From positions 124,001-188,000 of the forward strand of contig JACQAM010000008.1 in assembly GCA_016194975.1 (NCBI GenBank): a stretch of DNA of 64,000 bases, given 5' to 3'. The notes beneath the pieces were generated by a model. That model searched no databases and was not told where the DNA came from. It saw only the letters and a list, made by a program, of their open reading frames with translations. Source of the DNA: Bacteroidota bacterium. GTDB lineage: Bacteria > Bacteroidota > Bacteroidia > Palsa-965. The position numbers and the translations under genes were made by a program. Numbering within the stretch: position 1 is the stretch's first letter; every line of letters begins with the position of its first letter. This document shows positions 51,921 to 60,335 of the stretch, in pieces.

Positions 51921-52445
51921 TTATTCCGGCTTTTCGCCTTTGGCAACTTTGTTCACCACATCGTGTAATTTTTCCACTCCGCCATTCTCGGTGTAAACAT
52001 TCGTTTGCCACACGATCTCATTATTGGCATTCACCACGAATACATGCGGAACATTATTCACATTCATCGCACGTTTGAAATCCTGGTTCTCGTCGAGATA
52101 AACTTCGTAATCCCAGTCTTTGCTTTCCACGTAGGGTTTTACTTTCATTGAATTCCGTTCATCGTCAATAGAAATAGCAATGAGTTTCACGCCTGATTCT
52201 TTCTGCCAGTCGGGATAAACTTCGGCGATCTCATTGAGTTCTTTTTTGCAGGGAGCGCACCAGGTGGCCCAGAAATCAATGATGATGGGTTTCCCGTCAT
52301 TCTTGAAATCGGCTGTACTGATCACTTTCCCGTCGAGCGATTTTACATTCACCGCAGGAACTTTCGGCAACGCATCATCAAAACGGAACGCACTTGCCAT
52401 GAAGATCATTACAAGAATAACAGCGAAAGAAGAAATGCGATTCAT
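51921..52445 (-). CDS. TlpA-like thioredoxin-fold protein
   Basis: 174 residues, periplasmic or secreted thiol-disulfide oxidoreductase of the TlpA/ResA type. N-terminal signal (MNRISSFAVILVMIFMASAF), then PAVNVKSLDGKVISTADFKN and the active site IDFWATWCAPCKKELNEIAE with C63 and C66. VNNVPHVFVVNANNEIVWQT contains the cis-Pro region. It probably reduces or re-forms disulfides in envelope proteins or cytochrome c precursors. Second gene of the four-gene cluster; a terminator-like hairpin stands just upstream. Confidence 0.9.
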   Translation of the reverse strand: MNRISSFAVILVMIFMASAFRFDDALPKVPAVNVKSLDGKVISTADFKNDGKPIIIDFWATWCAPCKKELNEIAEVYPDWQKESGVKLIAISIDDERNSMKVKPYVESKDWDYEVYLDENQDFKRAMNVNNVPHVFVVNANNEIVWQTNVYTENGGVEKLHDVVNKVAKGEKPE

Positions 52446-52470
52446 GTGAAAGAATTTGGTTTTAATTTTT

Positions 52471-52526
52471 TTGAAAAAAGAACTGACGGTAATAACGCAA
52501 ACTCCGCGCCAAAACCGTCAGTTCTT
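52471..52526 (-). terminator. Terminator of the T9SS Omp28-like gene
   Basis: A perfect 13-base stem, ACCGTCAGTTCTT at 52514-52526 and AAGAACTGACGGT at 52478-52490, around a 23-base loop. Read on the minus strand it is followed by TTTTTC. The loop is long for a terminator, so partial read-through into the TlpA-like gene is possible. Confidence 0.65.
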
Positions 52527-52552
52527 ATTGGTTTCTCTATAGAGAAAATGTA

Positions 52553-54457
52553 TTAGTGACTAACTGAAACTTTACGGGTAACAGTTGTTTCTCCGGCACG
52601 AACTGTAACGAAATACATTCCGCTTGCAAGTTCAGCGCCGTTGATCGCGATAACCTGCTTACCGGAAGAAAGCGTTCCAGCATCCTGTTTGCTTACAAGT
52701 TCTCCTGTCATCGTGTAAACTTCTACAGTTACATCAGAAGAGTTGGCAAGATCGATGCTCACGTTTGCCTGCTGATCGAAAGGATTCGGGATGATGTCGA
52801 TTCCATTCAATGCAGTGTGCTCTTCTACTCCTGTTGGGCAAACAACGTTGCTAACATTGATATCGTCAACATAAATATTGTTGCCATATCCGTTTGTTCC
52901 GCGGAACATGATGAATACTTTATTGTTTCCGGAATAAGAAGAGAGATTGATGCACTCGGCTCTCCATTGTGCAGAAGTTGGCACGAATGGAGAGGTAGTG
53001 TAGCCCGCAACAGTAGAAAGCGTCGCTCCTGATTTAGACCATAACTGAGTCCATGTAGCGCCGCAGTCTGTAGATACGAGTACAGAAAGTGCATCGGTAT
53101 AACTTGCGCTGTATTGCCGGTGAGCAACGTTGAACTGCAGAGAAGCATTGGTCATGCTGGTCAGATCAACCGGCTCCACAATGAATTCGTCAATAGCGCC
53201 AACTGTTCCGTAGCTATAGCAATCATATTCTGCAGAGCCGCCGTTTGTAGTTACGTGCGCCCATGTGGTGCCTGCATCCGGATTGTTCAGCGTCCAGTTT
53301 GCATAAGGGAAAGCGGCAGATGAGAAATTATTCGCCAATGGCAGAACAACTCCTGCTGCAGTGCTAACAGTAAAATTAGAAACCTGAGTATCGAAATTGG
53401 TATTAACGTCAGGAGTTCCATTCGGACTTGCATCCCATGTTGTGAAAGTATGAGAACCTGCGCCTGCAGTGATCGCAGGAAGTGTAACGTTAGTAGTTGC
53501 ACCAACAGCAAGACTTCCGCTCCATGCAAAAGAAACCGGAGCCGAAGCATCAACTTGCGCCATGATATTGCAGGAGGTCAATGTAACAGCTCCCATGTTT
53601 TTAAGAGTAACAACTGGTGTGAAGTTACCTGTGCATGAAAGTCCTGTAACACCGGTAACGGCGGTTACAGAAGCATCGTTTGTAATTGCGATCGGCTGAT
53701 CGCCGGCAGCCTGCTCAACTGCTTTGTTTCCGTCATCCTGAATAAAGGCAACGAAATTAACCTGCCCTTTATCATAGATGTAATTAGGAAGCGCAATTGC
53801 AAAGTTGAAAGTCTGTGTTTGCGCGTTGGTCCATGAAGAAGCAAGTGTAGTTCCGCTTGCCGATGGATACATTTTACGCATTACATTATAGAAAACAGTC
53901 TCGCCATTCGATCCCGGAGGAGTTGCGAAGGTGACGGTCTTCTCAGTCATTGCCAGTTGAAGTTTCAACGCACCGGAAGAAGTGAAATTCTGCGCCGCTG
54001 TTACAACAACAGTCACGAATGCAGAATCAAATCCTGCAGACATAGTGTGGGAAACAGAAAGCGAGAATGGCGACATGATCGCCTGCTCGGTATTGATAAT
54101 AGGTTGTGTCCAGTTCGCAGGCGCACCAGCGTAGTTTGGTGAACTCACGTTTGCAACACTTCCGTCCATCGGTGCGTAAGGAACGCCCGTGCAGTTGTAA
54201 TAAGTAACACGCGGACCAACGTCAGTTTGTGTCTGCACATTCATTGGATCAACACCAGGCCAGTTGGTCTGGTATTTTACTGCAACCACTGTGCTTCCGT
54301 TTGCCTGAAGCAGTGCATTGAATGCAGGATTCTGAGAGGCGCACGGAGGGCACGATGCCTGCGTGAATTCTTCTGCGAGAACGGTACGTTGCGTTTGTGC
54401 ATTTGCACCGATCGCAAAGCCGGCTCCGGCAATGAATAGTAAAAGTTTCTTTTTCAT
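52553..54457 (-). CDS. T9SS cargo with Omp28-like thioredoxin domain and type A sorting domain
   Basis: 634 residues, predicted secreted. Signal peptide MKKKLLLFIAGAGFAIGANA. An Omp28-like domain begins QRTVLAEEFTQASCPPCASQ, with a CPPC active-site-like pair (C36, C39), and NPAFNALLQANGSTVVAVKY. A beta-domain with Ig-like repeats follows (VTAVTGVTGLSCTGNFTPVV, LTSCNIMAQVDASAPVSFAW), then a MAM/jelly-roll-like domain (EFIVEPVDLTSMTNASLQFN, FIMFRGTNGYGNNIYVDDIN). The type A sorting domain closes it: IDIIPNPFDQQANVSIDLAN, VEVYTMTGELVSKQDAGTLS, GMYFVTVRAGETTVTRKVSV. First gene of the thiol cluster. Enzyme activity of CPPC not shown. Confidence 0.86.
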   Translation of the reverse strand: MKKKLLLFIAGAGFAIGANAQTQRTVLAEEFTQASCPPCASQNPAFNALLQANGSTVVAVKYQTNWPGVDPMNVQTQTDVGPRVTYYNCTGVPYAPMDGSVANVSSPNYAGAPANWTQPIINTEQAIMSPFSLSVSHTMSAGFDSAFVTVVVTAAQNFTSSGALKLQLAMTEKTVTFATPPGSNGETVFYNVMRKMYPSASGTTLASSWTNAQTQTFNFAIALPNYIYDKGQVNFVAFIQDDGNKAVEQAAGDQPIAITNDASVTAVTGVTGLSCTGNFTPVVTLKNMGAVTLTSCNIMAQVDASAPVSFAWSGSLAVGATTNVTLPAITAGAGSHTFTTWDASPNGTPDVNTNFDTQVSNFTVSTAAGVVLPLANNFSSAAFPYANWTLNNPDAGTTWAHVTTNGGSAEYDCYSYGTVGAIDEFIVEPVDLTSMTNASLQFNVAHRQYSASYTDALSVLVSTDCGATWTQLWSKSGATLSTVAGYTTSPFVPTSAQWRAECINLSSYSGNNKVFIMFRGTNGYGNNIYVDDINVSNVVCPTGVEEHTALNGIDIIPNPFDQQANVSIDLANSSDVTVEVYTMTGELVSKQDAGTLSSGKQVIAINGAELASGMYFVTVRAGETTVTRKVSVSH

Positions 54458-54528
54458 GTTGTTTGTTTGTGGTTAATTGATCGGTTTTTTTAGAGTAATG
54501 GCTAAGGTAGTCAGGAAATGCAAACATT

Positions 54529-54536
54529 CAAATATA
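54529..54536 (-). promoter_or_regulatory. Probable -7 box for the T9SS Omp28-like gene
   Basis: TATATTTG on the minus strand matches TAnnTTTG; the leader to the ATG at 54457 is about 65 bases. No exact TTG at the usual distance. Confidence 0.42.
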
Positions 54537-54691
54537 AAAGCGAGGAATATTGCATCCAGTTAAGATAGTTGAACGATTGGTCATTTTCTGCAAATACGGC
54601 CGATTTTCATCCGGAAAATGTTCATTTTACCAATGAACAAGTGGTTAAGTCAAACTCATATCCGGTAGTGGGAATAGTGAATTTAGTTTAG

Positions 54692-54699
54692 TATGTTTG
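54692..54699 (+). promoter_or_regulatory. Probable -7 box for the T9SS cargo gene at 54729
   Basis: TATGTTTG matches TAnnTTTG, about 30 bases before the ATG at 54729. It overlaps an in-frame ATG at 54693, which argues that translation starts downstream. Confidence 0.45.
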
Positions 54700-54728
54700 T
54701 AATAGCTCATCACCAAAAAAGAATTGAA

Positions 54729-55469
54729 ATGAAAAAGTTTTTACTCTCCGTTACGTTGCTCAGCATTTACCAGGGACTTGCTGCCCAGTCTTCTTTCACT
54801 ATAACCGATGCAAGCGGGAACGATGTTACCGGAAGCACTGTTACCTTATGGGTATCGGATAGTGTTACCGATACGCGCACATGGACCATGCACATCAATA
54901 ATCCGAATTCCGTGAATATGAAGGTTCGCAAAACGAACCTGCAACTGAATGATCCGGGTGCTACTACCTGGTTCTGCACCGACATCAATTGTTATTCTTC
55001 CGCCACTTCTCTTTCGCTTGCATTTTCTGAGCCGTCTGGCGGAACAAGTGTTCTTACTACAGATTTTAATGCGAACTATCAGCCGGGAGTTACTCGTGTT
55101 CGCTATGCCATGCTCAATCTTTCGAATGCAAATGATACTTCCTATTTCGAGATTGATTATAACATGGCGATCGGCGGCGGACTTGGAATTCACACGAATA
55201 ATAGTTTTAAGCCGGTAGTTTCAAATCCTTCTCCGAATCCTGCGTCTTCCTCTTTCATGATGAATTACAAAATGGGAAATCAGAATTCTGCCGATGCGAA
55301 ATTTGCTATCTATAATATGCTTGGAGAAAAAATGATGGAGAGTGAGATCGCTGATGCCGAGGGAACCATTCGCATGGATGTTTCTTCTCTTGATCCGGGT
55401 GTTTATTTCTGTATTCTCGAATCGCAGGGCAAAGCGCTTGCTACCCGCCGGCTCGTAGTTGCGCACTAA
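54729..55469 (+). CDS. T9SS cargo protein, type A sorting domain
   Basis: 246 residues, predicted secreted. Signal peptide MKKFLLSVTLLSIYQGLAAQ. The middle (about 22-165) is one beta-sandwich-like domain, SSFTITDASGNDVTGSTVTL, IDMHINNPNSVNMKVRKT-type strands and TSYFEIDYNMAIGGGLGIHT, of unknown ligand. The C-terminal sorting domain is clear: NPSPNPASSSFMMNYKMGNQ, AKFAIYNMLGEKMMESEIAD, RMDVSSLDPGVYFCILESQG, ending in a basic tail. The promoter overlap argues for this ATG. Divergent from the thiol cluster. Confidence 0.85.
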   Translation: MKKFLLSVTLLSIYQGLAAQSSFTITDASGNDVTGSTVTLWVSDSVTDTRTWTMHINNPNSVNMKVRKTNLQLNDPGATTWFCTDINCYSSATSLSLAFSEPSGGTSVLTTDFNANYQPGVTRVRYAMLNLSNANDTSYFEIDYNMAIGGGLGIHTNNSFKPVVSNPSPNPASSSFMMNYKMGNQNSADAKFAIYNMLGEKMMESEIADAEGTIRMDVSSLDPGVYFCILESQGKALATRRLVVAH

Positions 55470-55482
55470 AAAAATATTTCTG

Positions 55483-55517
55483 AAAAAGATCCCTGCAGCG
55501 ATGTAGGGATTTTTTTT
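55483..55517. terminator. Rho-independent terminator between converging genes
   Basis: Stem ATCCCTGCA (55489-55497) / TGTAGGGAT (55502-55510), with one G-T pair, around a GCGA tetraloop; A-rich before and T-rich after, so it can act for both converging genes. Confidence 0.8.
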
Positions 55518-56949
55518 ATTTCATTTTATTCCTGATCAGTTCTTCCGCATATTCTTCCGAAACATCTCTATTCATGATCAGGTCTTCTGTGGTTGGGACA
55601 ATGATGTGATCCGGTAGTACGCCATGTCCATCATTGACCACGTTATCTTTTATCACGCTCGAGAAAGTGGAACAATGCACCTGGAGTTTCGTGTGCGGGA
55701 GAATGAAACGATTCTTAAAAATATATCCCCCGGAAAAAACCGTATTGCCTCCCGCTTCTTCGCCGACGAAGGTGGCGCGGTTATTCTCTTTCATGAAAGC
55801 ACAGAATTCCCCTGTTGCAGAAAAACTTCCGCCGTCGGCAAGAATGAAAATATCGCCGGTAAAATTATTCTTCTCCGGCGAAAATTTCCCGATCCCGCAA
55901 TACGGATACCATCGCGAGTGTAGTCTTTTCCCCGGATCATTATAATGAAAGCGCGAAACGTGAACGCATTTTTCGATGTACACAAATTTCTCACTGACTA
56001 AATGTGCTGCCAGGAAACGTGCGTAATCAGGGTTACCACCGCCATTGCCGCGAAGATCAATAATAAGATGCCGGATATTTTCTTCCTGCATCTCTGCAAA
56101 ATATTTCCTGATCTCCGTCTTGAAATACTGGTGGTACTTTTTGTGTAATTCTTTTTTGTCGAATGAACGGATGGTGAGAATTGCGGTTCGCAGTCCCGGA
56201 ACCGTGTCGAGCGAAATTCCTGTTGCAGGAACGAGTGATGCGTAACGTGCGGGGTAACGCTCCTTCTCAATTTTACTGATGCTGTCGGTGCAGGAAGCTT
56301 CGATGATAATATTGTGAATGATGCGATCGTCGTAACGGAATTCAGTCACAAAATTTTCCGAGGGGCCGAAAACGAAACAGAACATGTTGCGGAAAAAATG
56401 ATCGATGAGCCACGAAGGAAGAGTTGTATTATTTCCGTCGCGCGGAAGACAGAGTTTTATTTTTCGGACGATCTCTTTCGCCGGGATCCCGTTGATGCTC
56501 ATGATCTCCGAACCGTCGCGCACACTCGTGTCGCGCGTACCACACATCACCGTGAAGATCCGGTCGGAAGTGCAATGTACTTTGAACGGGAAAAGAAGAG
56601 AATGGGAAGTGTAATATTTTTCGCACGACATGCCCGGAAATTCAAACGTGTGCCCGTCTTTGATGAATGACGTGAGCGGGGCAATGTATCGATAGAATTC
56701 AAGATCGGTCATCGGTTTGCTGATGCCCGATGCGAGACTGTCAAATATTTTATCGAGACGATCTTTCGGTGTGTAAATGTAGAGTCCGGGATTTTTCAGT
56801 TCCAGTCTTTTTCTCAATGCAGTGAAATCATCTTTCAGTTCCTGCACGGAGAATTTTTTTTGCGGCTGATAATTATTCAGCTTACTTTTTTTCGACGATG
56901 AAAATGAAAAAAATACGAACGCGGAGAATATGAGGATCCCTTTTTTCAT
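55516..56949 (-). CDS. S41-family (C-terminal processing) peptidase, predicted secreted
   Basis: 477 residues. Signal-like start (MKKGILIFSAFVFFSFSSSK) from the ATG at 56949; an ATG five codons upstream is also possible. N-terminal helical part with DDFTALRKRLELKNPGLYIY, then the S41 core: LRGNGGGNPDYARFLAAHLV (conserved Gly cluster), FILADGGSFSATGEFCAFMK with the nucleophile Ser in GSFSATGE, and FVGEEAGGNTVFSGG. No clear PDZ domain is visible, unlike CtpA. Similar S41 peptidases without PDZ are common in Bacteroidota. Substrate unknown. Followed upstream by the sirtuin gene. Confidence 0.88.
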   Translation of the reverse strand: MKKGILIFSAFVFFSFSSSKKSKLNNYQPQKKFSVQELKDDFTALRKRLELKNPGLYIYTPKDRLDKIFDSLASGISKPMTDLEFYRYIAPLTSFIKDGHTFEFPGMSCEKYYTSHSLLFPFKVHCTSDRIFTVMCGTRDTSVRDGSEIMSINGIPAKEIVRKIKLCLPRDGNNTTLPSWLIDHFFRNMFCFVFGPSENFVTEFRYDDRIIHNIIIEASCTDSISKIEKERYPARYASLVPATGISLDTVPGLRTAILTIRSFDKKELHKKYHQYFKTEIRKYFAEMQEENIRHLIIDLRGNGGGNPDYARFLAAHLVSEKFVYIEKCVHVSRFHYNDPGKRLHSRWYPYCGIGKFSPEKNNFTGDIFILADGGSFSATGEFCAFMKENNRATFVGEEAGGNTVFSGGYIFKNRFILPHTKLQVHCSTFSSVIKDNVVNDGHGVLPDHIIVPTTEDLIMNRDVSEEYAEELIRNKMK

Positions 56950-56977
56950 TCTGCCTTTACCCATCCTCTATACGAAA

Positions 56978-57688
56978 TTACTTTTCGGTCAGTTCCACAC
57001 TCATCAGTTTCTTTACCAGTTCCGGAACACCTTTGCCAGCCGTATTTTTTATTACGGTTAAATTTTTTATTCCAATGTCATTCACTTCATTTGGGTCTAC
57101 CAGATAAATTTCGGTGGAGGAAGTTGCGAAATGCACAAGCCCTGCCGCCGGGTAAACATTCAGAGAGGTTCCTACAATAATAAAAACATCGGCGCCTGAA
57201 GCGAGCGACTGCGCATGATCGAGTTCGGTCACCATTTCACCGAACCATACAATATGCGGACGAAGCTGTGATCCGAGTTCGCATTTTTCGCCCGCTTTCA
57301 GTTCCCATCCTTTGATGGTGTAAACAAGAGAAGAATCTTTTGTGCTTCTTGCTTTTTTTATTTCGCCGTGCAGGTGCAGTACTTTTTTAGAACCCGCGCG
57401 TTCATGGAGGTCATCTACATTCTGCGTGATCACCTGTACATCATATTTTTTTTCCAGTTCTACAATGGCCAGGTGCGCGGCGTTGGGCTTTGCTTCCATC
57501 ACTTGCTTTCTGCGCAGATTGTAAAATTCAAGTACAAGCACAGGATCTTTCATCCACGCTTCGGGTGTAGCCACATCGCGCACGTCATATTTTTCCCACA
57601 ACCCTCCACTGTCGCGAAATGTGCTGATACCGCTTTCCGCGCTCACGCCTGCTCCTGTGAAAACAACAATGTTCTTTTTCCGTTTCAT
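56978..57688 (-). CDS. cobB: Sir2-family NAD-dependent deacylase
   Basis: Removes acyl groups from protein lysines using NAD; 236 residues. NAD-binding Rossmann start VFTGAGVSAESGISTFRDSG, TQNVDDLHERAG and catalytic His107 in LHLHGEIKKARS. The SIRT5/CobB-type YxxR pair is present (FYNLRR, Tyr56 and Arg59), which in that class favours succinyl and malonyl lysine. The usual four zinc Cys are absent in the insert (ARSTKDSSLVYTIKGW, then a single Cys), so the zinc-ribbon must be replaced. Also typical for Bacteroidota sirtuins. Divergent from the malic enzyme gene. Confidence 0.93.
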   Translation of the reverse strand: MKRKKNIVVFTGAGVSAESGISTFRDSGGLWEKYDVRDVATPEAWMKDPVLVLEFYNLRRKQVMEAKPNAAHLAIVELEKKYDVQVITQNVDDLHERAGSKKVLHLHGEIKKARSTKDSSLVYTIKGWELKAGEKCELGSQLRPHIVWFGEMVTELDHAQSLASGADVFIIVGTSLNVYPAAGLVHFATSSTEIYLVDPNEVNDIGIKNLTVIKNTAGKGVPELVKKLMSVELTEK

Positions 57689-57941
57689 TTTGAGTCAAAC
57701 AAGATAATGCATTTGACGCGAAGAATAATTGTGGATTCAGGTAAAGTAACAGGAACACTCTTACCGGCTAATGCAGAATTTCAGAGGCAGAATCGGAATT
57801 TGAGCGTGTGAAAATCAGAGATTTATATTGGCCGGGTTTGAGAAAAACGATGCGATACGAAAGATCTATTTGATTACCTTCGTCATTCCGGCTTTTTTCG
57901 AAAATTTCATTGGGAAAGTCAGTTAAAAATTATACCCGATT

Positions 57942-60215
57942 ATGGCGAAATTCCGCAAACAGGACGCGCTCGATTATCACTCACAGGGCCGTCCCGGCAA
58001 GATCGAAGTACTTCCGACAAAACCCTACAGCAGTCAGCGTGATCTTACACTTGCTTATTCTCCCGGTGTTGCAGAACCCTGTCTTGAAATTGAAAAGAAT
58101 CCCGATGATGTTTACAAGTACACTTCGAAGGGAAATCTTGTCGCTGTAATTTCAAATGGCACTGCAGTTCTCGGTTTGGGAAATATAGGTTCGCTCGCAT
58201 CCAAACCGGTAATGGAAGGAAAAGGATTGCTCTTTAAAATTTACGCTGATATAGATGTATTCGACATTGAAGTGGACACAAGTAATATTGATGTGTTCGT
58301 TCAGACTGTGAAAGCCATCGCACCAACATTCGGCGGAATTAATCTCGAAGACATCAAAGCACCGGAATGTTTTGAGATCGAAAGAAGATTGAAGGAAGAA
58401 TTGCAGATCCCGGTGATGCATGATGATCAGCACGGCACCGCCATCATTTCTTCTGCAGCACTTATCAATGCCGTGGAGATCGCCGGAAAAAAATTAGATA
58501 AAGTAAAACTCGTTGTCAATGGCGCTGGCGCGTCTGCAATTTCGTGTACCAAAATGTACATTGCTGTTGGTGTGAAGAAAGAAAATATTCTCATGCTCGA
58601 CAGTAAAGGTGTACTCACTACCGATCGGGATGATATTGATGAAAGTAAACGTTTCTTCGCTGTAAAACCGATTGGAAAAAAAACACTCGCTGAGGCGATA
58701 AAAGGTGCTGATGTTTTTGTGGGACTTTCGAAGGGAAATGTGGTGAACCAGGATATGATCCGTTCTATGGCGCCTAAGGCCATTGTTTTTGCGCTCGCCA
58801 ATCCGGATCCGGAAATTCCCTATGAAGATGCAATGGCCGCACGGCCCGACATCATTATGGCTACTGGCCGATCTGATTATCCGAACCAGGTGAATAATGT
58901 TCTCGGATTTCCATTCATATTCCGCGGTGCGCTCGATGTGCGCGCTACGCAGATCAACGAAGCAATGAAACTTGCTGCTGCATACGCGATCGCCGATCTT
59001 GCGAAAGAGCCGGTGCCTGATGATGTGGGACACGCTTATGACCTCCGCAATCTTTCATTTGGTCCCACGTATATTATTCCCAAACCAATTGACTCACGCC
59101 TTATTTCTACAGTAGCTCCTGCTGTTGCAAAAGCTGCTATAGATTCCGGCATCGCAAAAAATCCGATCACCGATTGGGAAACTTACAAATCCGATCTCAC
59201 GAATCGTTTGGGCCGCGATAATAAACTAATGCGCGGACTCGCCACAAAGGCAAAACAGAATCCGAAGCGTGTGGTCTTTGCAGAAGCAGATACTTATAAA
59301 ATTCTCAAAGCGGCGCAGGTCGTGCGCGACGAAGGAATTGCAAAACCAATTCTTCTGGGCGATGTAGGGAAAATAAATCGCCTCATCGAAGAAAATAATC
59401 TCGAGCTCGGTGATACGCTCATCATCGATCCGCGTGAATTTTCGCAGGAGGAAAAGCGTGTACATTTTGGCGAGATGTATTTTCAGAAAAGAAAACGCCG
59501 CGGTGTTACACTTTATGAAGCGAAAAAAGCAATGTTAGAGCGGAATTATTTCGGTGCGATGATGGTGGAAACCGGAATGGCAGATGCGATGATCTCCGGC
59601 CTCACGCGCAAGTACGGCGCGCCTATTGTGCCCGCGCTGCATTGCATAGGCGTGCAGGAAGGCGTGAACCGCGTTGCAGGCATGTACATCATGTCCACGC
59701 GCAAAGGAAATTTCTTTTTCGCTGATACGACCATGAATGTCGATCCGACTGCACAGGAACTCGTTGACATTACCGTGCTCACCGCGCAAGCCATTCGCCA
59801 GTTCAATGTTGTTCCGAGAATTGCATTACTCTCTTATTCCAATTTCGGATCAGCCGGCGGAATTCTTCCTGATAAAGTGAGTCAGGCCGTGAAGATCCTG
59901 CATCGTGATTATCCCGGACTCATTGTGGATGGCGACATGCAGGCGAATATTGCATTGAACAGTGAGTTGATGAAAGAACAATTCCCATTCAGCGAACTCG
60001 TCGGAAAAAAAGTGAATACTTTCATTTTTCCGAATCTTGCATCAGGAAACATCGCTTACAAACTCATACAGGAAATGGGCGGAGCTGAAGCGATTGGCCC
60101 TGTTCTGCTCGGATTGAAAAAACCGGTTCACGTGCTTCAACTCGGAAGTGCAGTACGCGAGATCGTGAACATGGTGATCATTTCAGTTGTAGATGCACAG
60201 TCGAGAAAGAATTAA
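57942..60215 (+). CDS. maeB: NADP-dependent malic enzyme, MaeB type (with phosphotransacetylase-like domain)
   Basis: 757 residues: malic enzyme domain (about 1-430) fused to a phosphate acetyltransferase-like domain (about 430-757), the MaeB layout. Malic part: LTLAYSPGVAEPCLEIEKNP, AVISNGTAVLGLGNIG, PVMEGKGLLFKIYADIDVFD, MHDDQHGTAIISSAALINAV and NGAGASAISCTKMYIAVGVK (NAD(P)-binding). PTA part: VVFAEADTYKILKAAQVVRD, GMADAMISGLTRKY and LSYSNFGSAG. Known MaeB proteins decarboxylate malate to pyruvate; the PTA part regulates by acetyl-CoA rather than catalyse. Start ATG 57942. Followed by a word repeat and ruvA. Confidence 0.95.
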   Translation: MAKFRKQDALDYHSQGRPGKIEVLPTKPYSSQRDLTLAYSPGVAEPCLEIEKNPDDVYKYTSKGNLVAVISNGTAVLGLGNIGSLASKPVMEGKGLLFKIYADIDVFDIEVDTSNIDVFVQTVKAIAPTFGGINLEDIKAPECFEIERRLKEELQIPVMHDDQHGTAIISSAALINAVEIAGKKLDKVKLVVNGAGASAISCTKMYIAVGVKKENILMLDSKGVLTTDRDDIDESKRFFAVKPIGKKTLAEAIKGADVFVGLSKGNVVNQDMIRSMAPKAIVFALANPDPEIPYEDAMAARPDIIMATGRSDYPNQVNNVLGFPFIFRGALDVRATQINEAMKLAAAYAIADLAKEPVPDDVGHAYDLRNLSFGPTYIIPKPIDSRLISTVAPAVAKAAIDSGIAKNPITDWETYKSDLTNRLGRDNKLMRGLATKAKQNPKRVVFAEADTYKILKAAQVVRDEGIAKPILLGDVGKINRLIEENNLELGDTLIIDPREFSQEEKRVHFGEMYFQKRKRRGVTLYEAKKAMLERNYFGAMMVETGMADAMISGLTRKYGAPIVPALHCIGVQEGVNRVAGMYIMSTRKGNFFFADTTMNVDPTAQELVDITVLTAQAIRQFNVVPRIALLSYSNFGSAGGILPDKVSQAVKILHRDYPGLIVDGDMQANIALNSELMKEQFPFSELVGKKVNTFIFPNLASGNIAYKLIQEMGGAEAIGPVLLGLKKPVHVLQLGSAVREIVNMVIISVVDAQSRKN

Positions 60216-60230
60216 AAACAACAAAACAAC

Positions 60231-60335
60231 AAATTCCAAAAAATAAATCCCCAACGCCAAATATCAAATGAACTAAAGCGTTTCTCCATTCCGGGTCTTG
60301 GAATTTAGGATTTGGGGTTTAGAATTTCTGATTTT
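60231..60335. repeat. Inverted word repeat, AAATTCCAAATCCC family, before ruvA
   Basis: Left arm AAATTCCAAAAAATAAATCC, then CCAACGCCAAATATCAAATG; right arm TTGGAATTTAGGATTTGGGG and TTTAGAATTTCTGATTT, close to its reverse complement. It starts 15 bases after the maeB stop and ends directly at the ruvA ATG. Same family as 1811-1898. Confidence 0.68.
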
